The notes beneath the pieces were generated by a model that saw nothing but the letters and a program-made list of their open reading frames with translations, was not told the origin of the DNA and did no database searches. The position numbers were made by a program, and so were the translations under genes. Of a stretch of DNA of 64,000 nt, positions 32,625-45,289 are shown piece by piece. Within the stretch, counting starts at the first letter, position 1. Each line of letters opens with the position of its first letter. The DNA is from Ilyonectria destructans (lineage: Eukaryota > Ascomycota > Sordariomycetes > Hypocreales > Nectriaceae): positions 744,001 through 808,000 of the forward strand of contig JAHEWK010000003.1 in NCBI GenBank assembly GCA_020740775.1, given 5' to 3'.

Positions 32625-32669
32625 ATGAATCCTGGCCTTGCTCCTCAAGGCCGTCATCATGCCAGATAG
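32625..32669 (+). promoter_or_regulatory. Upstream ORF overlapping the EXO5 start
   Basis: A 14-codon reading frame (ATG at 32625, stop TAG at 32667-32669) precedes and overlaps the proposed EXO5 start at 32659 in another frame. Translation of this frame would bypass the main start, so it could hold down EXO5 synthesis. It matters only if the transcript starts upstream of 32625. Confidence 0.45.
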
Positions 32670-34280
32670 CGACAGCGATTTTGGATATGACTTCTCCGTT
32701 GAAGAGGAAGAGTTGCTCGCCCAGTTAGCTTCCGCTAATCCCACAGCCCCGCGCCAACAATCGCCACCCCAAGATGCGAAGCTGGCCGTGATAGACTCGG
32801 TTCCTGGAAGATCAGATAAGTTTGTCACCAGAGATGGCAAGGCAGAGCCTCGGGATCTTCCAGCGTTGGGCCTGGAAAGCCCTCAACCGAGATATGAACA
32901 AACACCAGCCACTTTTGCTCCCGCTTCGTCCACAATCCAGCCCGACAAGGATGTTTGGTACCCGGATCGTATGTAGTGACCTTGCGAGAGGACTTCATCA
33001 GACTAACTGACCCAAAGCGCTTAGTGAAAGGTGAACTGTCGATACTCGAGACTGATTCGCGGCGTACTGTTCACGACGAGTCAGGGCGCGACACCTTCGA
33101 TGACTCGTTTGACAATTACCGCTCTCCACTGCAACGATTCCGCTCGTATCCCAGAAAGCCGTTGACGGTTTCCGATCTCAACGCAGGGGCATGGTGCGAG
33201 CTGCAGTATTGGTACACGTTGACGAGACTACCCGGTGGTCGGAGGACAAGGACGGCGGCAATGCGACAGGGCACCAAGGTCCATCAAAAGCTCGAAGATG
33301 AAGTCCACACTACCGTCAAGATCGATATCACGAGCAAAGAGGATGGGTTTGGTTTGAAGCTCTGGAATTTGGTCCAGGGACTGAGGACCTTGCGAGACAC
33401 CGGCCTTACACGGGAGCTAGAAACATGGGGAATGGTTGATGGTAACCTGGTGAATGGCATCATCGACAGTGTCAGCTACGAAAACCCGAATCCCGAATTC
33501 CAAGAGGAACTTTCTAGTCAGGAGTCCCAAGGAAATTTTCGACAAGCATCACTAACGGATTACTTTCCACCAACGCAAGCGGCACAAGCGCAGCACCCAG
33601 GGCCTAAGATCTACCTCACCGACGTCAAGACTCGTGGGTCTCTTGCTCCCGTGAGCAACGCCCAGCTTCGACCTGCAAAGATTCAACTTCTTTTATACCA
33701 TCGATTTTTGTCAGGCATGGCTGCGGGGGAATTAGACTTTCTCAAAGTGTTTCGACGGTATGGTTTGGACCCCGACGAACCATTCTCTGATGGATTCATC
33801 GCACAAGTGGGCAGTTTGCACGATGAAATATTTTTCGACGCCCCTTCAAGCTCTGAAGCAGGCCCTGCAACGCCAGACTCCACTTCAGAAATGGGGAGTG
33901 CAAACCCGACAGAGCCCGACTTTCTCAAGTACCGAACCCTGAGAGAACTTCTCCCGCTAGTACAGGAAGAGTTGGCAGCCACGTTTCCCCACGGAGAGAA
34001 TTCACTGGGGCACATGCTTAGAGTTCAGTACGTCCATCGAAGCGATGGCCGGGAGATCGACCAACACGACTTCCCCGTATCTCGTCAGGCATTGGACGCC
34101 TACCTGTCAAAGTATATGTCATGGTGGCGCGGGGAAAGAAAGGCAACAGGCGTCGACATTGAGGAAGCCTTCAAGTGTCGGACATGTGAATTTGTCTCAG
34201 ACTGCTCGTGGCGTCAGGGCCTGGACGACGAACGGTTGCGGAAAGCCCAGCAAAAGGTGCGGTCAAAGCGGCGCGATTGA
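32659..34280 (+). CDS. EXO5: Exonuclease V (EXO5/DEM1 family)
   Basis: Two exons, 32659-32968 and 33025-34280 (56-nt intron, donor GTATGT, branch GACTAAC), encode 521 residues. Exo5 is a single-strand-specific bidirectional exonuclease; the yeast enzyme maintains mitochondrial DNA, and relatives act in nuclear repair. The family opening motif is visible at about 150-180 (TVSDLNAGAWCELQYWYTLTRLPGG) with MRQGTKVHQKLEDEVH after it; the acidic PD-(D/E)XK core includes GMVDGNLVNGIIDSV and YLTDVKTRG. Four cysteines expected to hold a 4Fe-4S cluster are Cys161 and Cys488, Cys491, Cys497 (FKCRTCEFVSDC). The N-terminal 100 residues are acidic and disordered and do not look like a strong mitochondrial presequence. 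The C-terminus is basic (KAQQKVRSKRR), perhaps a nuclear signal. The start is the first ATG in frame. Confidence 0.92.
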
Positions 34281-35974
34281 TTAGTTTTCGCTAAAGGACG
34301 AATTAAGATGCACAGTCAAGGCGTCAGAGGGGATACATTCCCCAAGGTTTAATGATGGGGTATGACGTGTCTAAGCGACTGGCGACAGGGCCGTATCAGT
34401 TCAATCAGGTGCATGTCGGCAATAGCTATTACTGCTTTCTCGTCCAGGCCAAGTATGCACGTTGGCCCGTCAAGTCAGCGAAGTGCATACGCTGTGTGAC
34501 CTAGCCGCCATCCAGTGTGGTCGCTTCGCATTTGCAGGAGATGACGATACCTGCTCGTGTTGGTTTGAGCGGCTAGAACCCACGGCTTCATTGTACGCAG
34601 CCTATTGGGAGTTCGGAATTCCATCCCGCCCCCATCCCACCCATTCCTTCTGGGACCAGGATGCCTGACCGACAGCTTCCTCAGCAGCCAGATAAGCGAT
34701 TTGATGTCTCCCAGCTGCTTATACAGGGTCTTCGGCGAACTCTGACAGGGTCTATCGGGACCTGATCTCGCCTTTACGGACCGACTAGCTTGGACCCTGG
34801 GCTAACAAGACACCTAGCGCCTGACTAAACACACTGCTCTGCATGTCGGTAACACCGGCTGCTGACTACTACCCAGCCATCAAGGAAGCTCTCCACTCGG
34901 CCTCTTGCACAGGGTTGCGGTTGTTCCACGGATCCGAAGCGGCTGCATGGACCCCGCCAAACGTATGGCGTTGCGAGGCGTTGCGCCAAACCGTCCGTCT
35001 GCATGGCCACTTGAGGGGGTGGCGATCGGCACCGCGAGTTGCCCACTACAACTGCACGCCCTTTCCACCAGTAAAACCCCATCCTACCCTTTCAGCCGGC
35101 GGCCGCTCGATTATCAAGCCGGTTGTGGCAAGCTCCTCCCTATCGGAGCTATCAGAGCAGGCAGGGGCGGGACCACGACGACGGGCTGCTGGCACGAACA
35201 AATCATCGGGATGCCGTTGGTGGTAGTTGTCACTCTTCGTACGCCCGAAAGCCACTGCGGCCATGGGAAGAGCCATGCCGCAGCTGAATCCCACCGGGCA
35301 GAGGTCACTGTCGTATAAAGGCCTATGAACGGCCTGGGGCACGGCTGTCAACTCCATGTGAGATATCGTGGCCGTTGTAGGTGGGTGCTCCGCTAGCTTG
35401 GAAGCTTGTCTGCATTAGCCTCGCAACGGTTAGGCCAGCCAGCACCCCGAAGGATTGGGTGTGCAGGGCCCGTCCAACGGGGTATTTTCAAGCTCCAAGC
35501 TCCAAGGTTTCACTCACACATCCCTGGGGCGGAAGAGTGCATGAGCTGGGAAAGGGAGGGAGTGCCAGCCCAAGACCGAGAAGCCCAAGTGTTGACTCCC
35601 CCCACATTCTGACCTAGGAGTGACCTAGGTGGAGGGCGCCGCACGTGCAAGACGGCAGCCCTCTCGCCAGAGGCAGGGATAGCCTATGGCTACTTCGCGT
35701 CCATGGGCCAGTCGGCTCTGAACGGCCGAGGCGACGGGCGTCGACTTGCTGACCCAATCGACGCTTGCTGCACGCCAGTCTCTATCTCCGAATGAGAGGG
35801 ATGCCTCAGTCAAGATCCACCAAACAAGTGTGGTTTCGTGATAATTAAGTAATCCTTGTTGCAGAGACTCTCAGGTACATAAGATGATGACATTCACCAG
35901 TTCCGCACCTCAGGTGCCTGGTGGTCACTGATGACAGCGGGATGTTTATCGACTCGAATTTGTGAACTGGCAAG
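34281..35974. other. Intergenic region without supported genes
   Basis: These 1.7 kb precede the regulator gene. Several overlapping frames of 60-137 codons on both strands have chance-like composition. Two CCTAGG sites lie near 35614-35630. No domain, repeat family or RNA gene was recognised. Confidence 0.45.
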
Positions 35975-38055
35975 ATGTCGAGCGATGTGATCAACTTCAA
36001 CAAGCCGTGCAGCGCCTGCCGCCGTCGCAAGGTCCGGTGCGACAAAGCTCAGCCATGCAACAACTGTATCCGCCACCGGGTTTCCTGCGTCTATGAAGCG
36101 CCGCGGGAGTCCGTCATGAGCCAGCAGGTGCTCCAAGACCGAGTGGAGAGGCTGGAACGCCTGGTGGAAGACTTGACGGCTTTTTCGCTCTCCAATCATG
36201 GATCCCAGCACGTTCGAAGAAATTCGTCGTCTGCGACCAGCCCATTTAGCAGCTTCGACGACTACTCGGATATCCCCGCCGACGCGGGGAACCAAGTTTT
36301 TGGCCCCGGAAACTCATATCACATGGGGCCCGATTCTTGGATGAATATGGACCATCTCGGCTACTCACCACATCACCTTTTGAATATGTGTTCTGAGGAC
36401 GACGCTGAGCAACGATCCACCTGGACAATGTCCCTGTCGCACCCGCGGCCCAAGGACATGTCTCATTTCCACCTTCCTGTTTACAAGGAGGATGTCATGA
36501 TTCACATGTTTTTTGACCACGTCGAACCCTTTATTCGTATCAATCACCAAGGCTATTTTTGGCAGCTGGTTGGCGAGTTCCGCGCTGGAACCTGTGTCTC
36601 TGGCCGAGAGGTCGAGTCGCTCATGTTCGCCACGCAATATATCACCGCGTCAGTGCTTCCAGCGGCTCTCATCCAGGAAAAGCTGGGCCTTGTGAAATCG
36701 GACTTGATCGACCATCTCCAGAGAGCGACGGAATTTGCTTTCGACCAAGCAAATATCATGAGAAGTCGAAGTACAGTGTTATTCAACGCTCTTCTGTATT
36801 ACATTGTTAGTTCTATCACCCCCTCTCCCGCATTGTCACTAACAAATATCCCAGACTTGCCAGTTTCATACCGGAAACTGCGAAGCAGGTTCCACCCTCC
36901 TTGGCCTTGCCAGCAGCATTGCCAGGCGGATCGGCATGCACCGAGACCCAGCTTATTACGGTTACACAGCATGGTGCGTCGAGATGAGACGCCGGATGTG
37001 GGGCCACCTCGCCGCTCTCGATGCACAGGCTTGCAACGCAGACGGGTCCGAGTCGGTTTTGATGTCGCTGAGCGATGTCCAGCGTCCTCTCAATGTAAAT
37101 GACTCTGAGTGGAAAACCTCTGCGCGAGGGGATCCTGGACCAAGGGATCGTGAAGGGTTTAGCGATGCTGCCGCGGCCCTGATCAGGAGAGAGATCTGCC
37201 GGGCTGCTCACAACATCTCCGAGGCTCGAAAAACAGCCGCAAACTGCTATGATCTGGTGGCTATCATTGAAGAGACGACAAAATATGTCCAGCTCAAGTT
37301 TCTGCACCATTTCGACGGTTCGGATCCGATGCACCATGTTATGACGAAATGGTACAACGCCATGATCAAGTCGTTGACTGTTTCGGTTCTATACCTGCAT
37401 GCATCGCCGTCAAGACCAAAGCTTCATTGCCATTTATTTGAGCAACTGCAGAACCGGTAAGTGAATGCCCGCGAGGACATCAAATTTGTATACTAACATC
37501 CGCAGGCTTTATGATGACTGCCTTGCCTGTCTGGAGGAATTTTCGCAGGGGGAAAAGGCTGCGGCCGAGTATCACTGGCAGTGGGCCTTCCGATGGCCAA
37601 TGCCACTTCACGTCGTCGCTGGGCTTCTCTCTGGTCTGTCCCGCCTGCCTGAGCATCGAGATACCGACCGGGCATGGGAGCAGATCGACGCTGCTTTCCA
37701 GCGGTATAACAACGATGAGGTATCGATGGCAAAGGTGCCCGCGTGGCACTCGATCGAGACGCTATGCGACCAGGCGATGCTTCAGCACCCTAATCAAGAA
37801 CATGAAGGTTGTTCATATATTAAGCGCATGCACACGGCGAGGCCGGTTGCAGGCGCGGAAATGCACAAGATGGCAGGCATGCCTTGCGGGGGGGTCTATG
37901 GTATCGAGATGTACGACCAGAGCCTTCGGAAACATGGTCTAGAGGAGATGGCTTCAGCCGAAGCGACGATTAGTATGGGATTTTCGGATAGCGATATTGA
38001 CGCTGTGTTTTTTAATGTGAATGGGGAGGATGAGTATTTGTCTATTGATATCTGA
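35975..38055 (+). CDS. Zn2Cys6 fungal transcription factor
   Basis: Three exons, 35975-36805, 36855-37456 and 37506-38055 (two 49-nt introns), encode 660 residues. The N-terminus has a perfect binuclear zinc cluster: Cys12, 15, 22, 28, 31 and 38 in CxxCx6Cx5CxxCx6C with the basic loop RRRKVRCDK. A leucine-rich heptad stretch (VLQDRVERLERLVEDL, about 52-67) should mediate dimerisation. From about residue 160 comes a fungal-specific middle homology domain, with DVMIHMFFDHVEPFIRINH and, after the first intron, SSIARRIGMHRDP followed by EMRRRMWGHLAALDAQ, the usual signature of this domain. The acidic C-terminus (SDSDIDAVFFNVNGEDEY) may activate transcription. The gene is tail-to-tail with an old yellow enzyme gene 313 bp away, a possible but unproven target. 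The introns are short but have good signals. Confidence 0.92.
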
Positions 38056-38368
38056 TCGGTCTGGGCGGGCGCAAAAGTTTAGGAGGTATACACGCGTCGA
38101 ATTAGAAGTTAATGTCAAGCTTCCGCCGTTCTTGCTAGTCAGGTTCAGTATTGTTTACATTGTTGCCAGGCAAGGTTGAGAAGGGTTGGAACGGGGGCTC
38201 AAGATACACGTAATACGCCACCACCATATTATCTGAACTGAGGTATCTCCTGGCACTGTGTGGTACTAAATTTGTGCGCTCATTGTTTACTACTATTATG
38301 TTACTCTGATCTATTTGATGACATTAAGTTAGGCTAGAAAAAACCAAAATTGTTTTATGTGAAGATGC
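38056..38368. other. Intergenic, convergent 3' regions
   Basis: AT-rich spacer between the regulator and the old yellow enzyme stop codons. Nothing else was recognised. Confidence 0.5.
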
Positions 38369-39867
<1,499 letters not shown>

Positions 39868-41564
39868 TCTCGTGGTTGGAGGTCTGCGCCATGGCTGAGA
39901 AGCAGGGGGGTGATGGAAGGGTGTCGATTGTCGGTGGGAATATCGAACTGTGCTTTGATATTGACGCTGGAAGTGAACTTAATGTATTGATGTTCTCTAG
40001 GTTTGTCTTTGGGAAGAGCGAAGGGTCGTCTTATATATGATCTCTGCCGGATCACGATCATGCGATGCCTCTCTGCACCACCCACCAAAACGTGGTCGAG
40101 TTCTACAGCGATGTCTCAAACGCATCTAGCTCGGTGTCACACGGCATTCGGTTTCCCAACATACTACGTCAACAGTGCTGCGCTCGCCGAACCCTCGCCG
40201 GTTCTCCGCCCGGCCGAACCGGGAATATCTTTGGGACAAGCCCTGCTCACTCAATCGGCGCCGTCATGAGTAAGCCAGATTGGCAGCGCCACACCGGACG
40301 ACACGGCAGCTGCGTGTGGGCTGAGGCGTGGACGCGAAGGCCGAAGACGCGGGCTCTTGCATGTCGACGGGAATAAGTCGCCGTGGGGGCGTAGAAATGT
40401 GACGTTGTCGACGCTTCGGGCACGCGAGGAAGAGAGCGGCGTCGCGGGAGAAGCGGCAGGGCTGCGCTACCCTTGGACACTAACTGGAAGCCACCCGTAA
40501 ATGGGTAAACAGGGATATACCGGCATTTGGGGCTTCTGGAATGCCCAAATCCCTGGATTCTCGAAGGGGGTCGGCCGAACGTGCATATGGCGTTCTGGCG
40601 TGCTTTTTTCGCGGTTGAAAAGCGTCTACGTCACGGTGCGTTAGGCGACGAAGTTGTGGCGCCAGGACGAGCTGCCGGTTTATCCAGCTTGGCATTTAGG
40701 CAGTGGATGCAGTAAATGCGGTAGATATTGGACAGATATCTGAGCATATTTTGAGTTTTCCTTGGCTCGAGCTACTGTAGAGAGATTATGCGGCGTGCAG
40801 GGACTGTATGCAGGATTCGTTTATCTCCGAGATGATCTCATCCAACTATTCTAGAAATTCTTCTGGAATGTGTCAGGCGCTAGCTAGGTAGCCTTCAGGC
40901 CTGCAACCGCCCTTCAGGCCTGGGTCGGGCTTCGTTGCATTAATCCAACTCAACCGCATGCACAATCGCTCTTTGCTCCCAGTTAAGCATCAGGAAGCCA
41001 CGGACGAGGATTCTATGCAATTATGAATACGTGATTCGCGTTAAGACATTGGGAAGCACCATAATTGGTCAACATAAGCCCGCATGTGTTAGGTCAGGGT
41101 GACCTGCTATCTTGCGGGTTCACTTTGGGCTCACTGGAGGCATTCGTCGAGTTTCAACTCATATTTCTCATCTACCAAGTATCATCTCCTCCACGCACCA
41201 TACACATCAGCTAGAGTGAATCCAAGTGGAATCCTACCCAACTAACTGTTCCCAGCTGCGTTAGAAGCTCTGCCCACTATACTGTGCGCACGAGATTTCC
41301 AGCTGTATTCTTGCGGCTGCAAGCAGATTGAGCGAGTAGTTCCACCAGTGCGATGAACGACTGGGGGCCAACGCGCGATGCGACTCGTCACTCCTGTCCA
41401 ACTCCCAAACGCCGCTCACATGTGCTTCAACCTTATGGTAACGCCGGAAAAACAGGAGATGCATCGATAGACCACGGGACAGTGCCACAATCTTCTTTGG
41501 CCGCCTTGGAGCGTAGTCGAGTTGTCGGTGCCTGCTCGAGGATGCTCTGAGACGCGTTGATGTA
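39868..41564. other. Intergenic region without supported genes
   Basis: The first 150 bases should be the promoter of the old yellow enzyme gene. The frames at 40003-40376 (plus) and 40247-40695 (minus) have chance composition. A duplicated CCTTCAGGCCTG element lies at about 40890-40922. No gene was recognised. Confidence 0.45.
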
Positions 41565-42584
41565 CTAAAGCCAAGGCAGTAAGGGGGGCCGCCATGGACC
41601 TGTCTGAATCCGGTGGCCGCCTTGGAGACTGTGAAACCTCCCAGTGCGTATCATCTGATAGTGTTTCCGTAACGTCTCAGCTGAGTATTGCCCCCAGACT
41701 CTGTACCAATTGTCTGATCTCAATACAATATGGTACATGTTCCATTGGAGCTCGTGAGATGATCTGTCCAGCCATGGGAAAGAGACGACCGCCACGTACC
41801 GCAACGGGTTCCAGTAGTTGCCGCGGTGCCAAGCCGACCAATGGTTGTCTCGTAATAATCTCGCGAGTTCATCTTCGTAGCCCATGCGCCTCTCCTTCTT
41901 TGCTGCTAAACGGAGCATTGCTTGCTCTGAACCGTGGAATGAGACGCCGATCTGATATGCAGACTCCTTGTCAAGCAAAGCTGTTGTGGCGGTGACCTCC
42001 TTTGAGCGTTGTGAGTGAATTCCCGGGATGAGGGTCATACGCGGAATGTCCTCGAGCAGGTGTGGATCGAGCCCAAACCGTTGAGTAGCATGGCTGAGCT
42101 CCAGTGGCAGGAAGATTTCCTTTCTTGACACACAAGCGAAGCAGACCCTTTTACAGGTGAAAAGAAAGAGATAGCCGGCAAAATTACTGCACGTCTCGCA
42201 CTTTCGGGTGCATAATTTCTCATAGAGGAGGCGATAGCTCATGTAATGGCCCGTTCCAATGCTTAAAGCACCGCGGACTGCCTGATGTGCGTACCGAGTG
42301 ACTTCCTTGTATAAGGTGAGTGATTCCACCACCTCCATTGCTAGCCTGTTGACGCGCCGAAAGCTGTTGAGCCCGTACACGTCAAGGTCGGGTAGTATTT
42401 GACAGAGAATGTCAAAAGGGAAAACTTCAAGGGCGCCGAGATGTGCCGTTGGTGAATGGCGAATCCGTTCCGTTTCTGCGTTTTCTGGGGCAGGTGGCGG
42501 TTTACCGTTGAGCATGTGATAGTTGAACTCGCTTTTCCACGTCAGGGGCATCGGGACTTTCTCCCAGAAGAGGTCTGTCGCCAT
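41565..42584 (-). CDS. F-box protein with Cys-rich motif
   Basis: A single-exon frame of 339 residues. The start was set at the ATG at 42584 (MATDLFWEKV). The open frame runs upstream to 42752, but that part simply translates promoter minisatellite units and is not credible coding. An F-box-like segment is at about 50-95 (LGALEVFPFDILCQILPDLDVYGLNSFRRVNRLAMEVV). Next come two paired cysteine triads, Cys125/129/132 and Cys144/148/151 (CTRKCETCSN and CKRVCFACVS), which look like a zinc-binding site. The rest is a mixed domain with many aromatic residues (WHRGNYWNPLRYVAVV). This arrangement of F-box plus CxxxCxxC pairs is common in large, poorly studied fungal F-box families thought to recruit substrates to SCF ligases. 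It diverges from the G-patch gene. Confidence 0.75.
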   Translation of the reverse strand: MATDLFWEKVPMPLTWKSEFNYHMLNGKPPPAPENAETERIRHSPTAHLGALEVFPFDILCQILPDLDVYGLNSFRRVNRLAMEVVESLTLYKEVTRYAHQAVRGALSIGTGHYMSYRLLYEKLCTRKCETCSNFAGYLFLFTCKRVCFACVSRKEIFLPLELSHATQRFGLDPHLLEDIPRMTLIPGIHSQRSKEVTATTALLDKESAYQIGVSFHGSEQAMLRLAAKKERRMGYEDELARLLRDNHWSAWHRGNYWNPLRYVAVVSFPWLDRSSHELQWNMYHIVLRSDNWYRVWGQYSAETLRKHYQMIRTGRFHSLQGGHRIQTGPWRPPLLPWL

Positions 42585-42639
42585 GTTGAAGTACGTTGCT
42601 AGTTGAGATGAGGATGCAGATTTGTAAAAGGTATGTAGG

Positions 42640-43240
42640 CAAGTATAAGTTTGGGTGACTTGGGATAAGTGTGGATGACTTGGTGTAAGTTTGGATGACT
42701 TGGTGTAAGTGTGGATGGCTTGGTGTAGGCGTGGATGATTTGGTGTAGGCATGGATGACTTGGTGTAGTTATAGTTATAGGTTAATTGGCGTAGGCAACT
42801 TGGCGAAGGTGAATCAATGAGGTTGATTGAGTGAGTGATTTAGCGAAAGTGATTAGGTGTAGGTCAATTGGTATATGTGAATTGGTGTAGGTGATCTGGT
42901 GAGGGCCACTTGGTGAATGTGATTTGATGTAGGTTACTTGGCATATTTCTCTGCCCCCAACATCACTTAATACCATCAGATATTGGATAAAAGCCGTGCA
43001 GTATTCACAAACAATAGGAGCAATCTAGCACTACGGCCAGTACCAGAAGAGACAATAACTTGAGTAAGGTTGTTGCACACTGGCCTTTGCCTGAAGTTTG
43101 CACCTCAACCCTTCTATCTTCAACCTTACTAATTGGAGACAATAATATTGCCACTGTATAATAAGAACCGTAATGTCTTTAGGCAATAAGTAGGTTACTT
43201 GATATAGGTGATTTGGCGTTGGTGACTTGGTGTACCCTGT
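42640..43240. repeat. Degenerate 20-bp/15-bp minisatellite in divergent promoter
   Basis: From about 42655 to 42775, units of 20 bases of the type GACTTGGTGTAAGTTTGGAT repeat about five to six times. From about 42840 to 42945 and again at 43190-43235 the same core (TTGGTGTAGGTGA) repeats with a 15-base period. A less regular stretch links them. The array fills most of the 727-bp space between the divergent F-box and G-patch genes and has spread the core TTGGTGTA throughout it. Confidence 0.85.
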
Positions 43241-43311
43241 TGAGTTTGATTGGGGTGGGTGGGTCTGCCGCCTACCGACTGCCTAATAACGCCGAGAACA
43301 ACAGAAACAAC

Positions 43312-44079
43312 ATGAGTGAATCATCTTTCCCCCATTCCACCTCCATCTATACCAAACGCGAAACGTGTGCAAAATCAGACATGCAGAGGTTCCGCGGGTT
43401 TGCTGCCGATGCCGGCTCCGACGACGGTTTAGACGACAAGGAAGATGTGCCCCTCCACCACAAACGGGCTTTCGGCGCCGGCCTGAAGCGCAAACGGGTC
43501 GAGTTCGTCCCCGCCAAGGATCCCGATGCTGGCATCAAGTCGACGATAGAAGGTCCGAAAACACCGGCAACGGCCATCGGAGACCTTTACGCCAGCGTAG
43601 TTTTGAAGACTGCTGCCCCGGCCGCACAGCCCACGGATGAAGCAACACCGCAGGACGTCGTAGAAATCTGCCCGGTCTGCGCACTCCCGGCCACCGCCTC
43701 ATCACGACCACATGAGGCGTCTCTCGCGCACCAAGTCTGTCTGGCGCATTCTCACCCACCCTCGGCACTGGACCGCTCACGGATGGGTCTGCGCGCCCTC
43801 GAGGCACAGGGCTGGGACCCCGATGCTCGACAGGGCCTGGGCCGCGAGGGCGATGGGATGCGGTACCCCATCAAGGTGACGGCCAAGGAGAATACCCTCG
43901 GCGTTGGGGCAGCGGTGCCGGAGAGTGTGCGCAAGAAGGAGAAGGTCGAGAAGCCAAAGAAGCTGAACCGAAAGGAGATGCGGCAGTTGGCAGCGAAGGA
44001 GAAGCTACGCAACGAAAGGCTTCAGGGTGAGATCTATGGGAGGGTGGATGTGGAGAGGTATCTGAGGGGGGATGGGTGA
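43312..44079 (+). CDS. G-patch domain protein with zinc-finger-like motif
   Basis: A single-exon frame of 255 residues from the ATG at 43312; the frame extends upstream to a TTG at 43213 but only through repeat-derived sequence. Residues 50-68 are basic (LHHKRAFGAGLKRKRVEF), a likely nuclear signal. A Cys/His motif (Cys120, Cys123, His140, Cys143, His146 in CPVCALP...HQVCLAH) resembles a zinc site. It is followed by a G-patch of about 45 residues (MGLRALEAQGWDPDARQGLGREGDGMRYPI), the glycine motif that activates DEAH-box RNA helicases. The C-terminus is Lys/Arg/Glu-rich and helical. A role in RNA processing is likely from domain content; the partner helicase is unknown. The length fits short fungal members. 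Confidence 0.85.
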   Translation: MSESSFPHSTSIYTKRETCAKSDMQRFRGFAADAGSDDGLDDKEDVPLHHKRAFGAGLKRKRVEFVPAKDPDAGIKSTIEGPKTPATAIGDLYASVVLKTAAPAAQPTDEATPQDVVEICPVCALPATASSRPHEASLAHQVCLAHSHPPSALDRSRMGLRALEAQGWDPDARQGLGREGDGMRYPIKVTAKENTLGVGAAVPESVRKKEKVEKPKKLNRKEMRQLAAKEKLRNERLQGEIYGRVDVERYLRGDG

Positions 44080-45186
44080 GGCCTGAGATGGGTGAGGCTA
44101 TGAGATGGCATGCATTCACAGCACTAAAGAGCAGCATACTGAAACCCCAAGGTTCCGGCTGCTGCATCAACGACGACCATCGCTTCTTTCACGGTCCGGC
44201 CGATGCGGCCACGGACTTGGATGCTCGGGTTGTCTTCCTACCTACCTAGGACTACATTTTAGGACTTGTCCGTCCTTTGAAGGCGACAGTTCAACTCGAA
44301 GGAAGGGCGCCTTGAGGACTCTAGGCAAGCGAGCGAGGCAGTACAGAACCACCATCACGATGTGTTCTTGGAGGTATTTTTCTTCGCATTCTGCCTCGAT
44401 GGCGTCTTGCCTTCGCGGGTCGCCTGGGACACATCCCAAGACAGCCCCCACATGATTAGTGAGGGCATGCGTAAGACAACTCACAGACGATGTGTTTGAA
44501 ACGGGGTCTACAAGGGACTGCATAGATCTGGCACCAGATAGACTGTTTCAAGAGAATAAGGCTTTAAAACTACTCGTCCCCTCGCGACTTTTTCAGGATC
44601 GGGATAGGTGGCCGTCGAGGGGAGTTCAAATATGCATTCCTCCAAGCTTTGGGAATGACCTCATCAGATGCAGGCTTATGGCGTGGGCACATGCTGCTCA
44701 CCGCTGTGCGCCTAGAAATGGCGGGCAACCAGGACTTTGGGGGCGTTAAATGGCCAGGCGGCTACGCTGTACTTGGGGAGGTGGCGAGACGGGACAGGCT
44801 ACAGGGGGGTTCCATCGTTCTACAGCGGTCGTCATCAGCCAACAAAAGGCGGGAAAAGCCTTAACTTGAGCTGGGAAAGCCTTAAGCTGGGAAAGCCTCC
44901 CTGGTAGGTTGTGTGGGCCTTGGGCTGGGCTGCGGCTGCTTTGAGTGAAACCCCGCCAAACTCCTGAAGAGCCCCGACGTGCAAGGGCAAAGACAAAGAC
45001 ACGACACCAACCTCGATCTTGAGACTTGACCTCGCCTCGGCCAGATAAAGTCCAAACAAGTCCGGCCGCCGCAATCTGACCTCTGCCGCTCGCCGTTCCC
45101 TGTGATTCCGCACGTCCACGCGCCCACACGCCCAAACCGACCGTCTCTCTCACCACCTCCTCTCCAGTCGCAACCGCCTCTCGCCA

Positions 45187-45190
<4 letters not shown>
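44080..45190. other. Intergenic region upstream of SEC1
   Basis: No supported gene. A CCTACCTACCTAGG motif lies at 44237-44250. The minus-strand frame 44746-45561 crosses the CT repeat and the SEC1 first exons and is an artefact. A duplicated GCTGGGAAAGCCTTAAGC-like element lies near 44871-44896. Confidence 0.5.

Positions 45191-45238
<48 letters not shown>
45191..45238. repeat. (TC)24 microsatellite
   Basis: A perfect TC dinucleotide repeat of 24 units ends 51 bases before the SEC1 start codon, in its leader or core promoter. Confidence 0.97.
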
Positions 45239-45241
<3 letters not shown>

Positions 45242-45289
45242 TCGCTCTCAGCATCTTGACGGGGCAGCCCGCGCCGCTCTACGTCCACC

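Noticed and set aside
42585..42752. 56-residue N-terminal extension of the F-box protein
   Set aside because: The extension (His/Thr/Pro/Lys repeats) is simply translated minisatellite; the ATG at 42584 gives a normal start.
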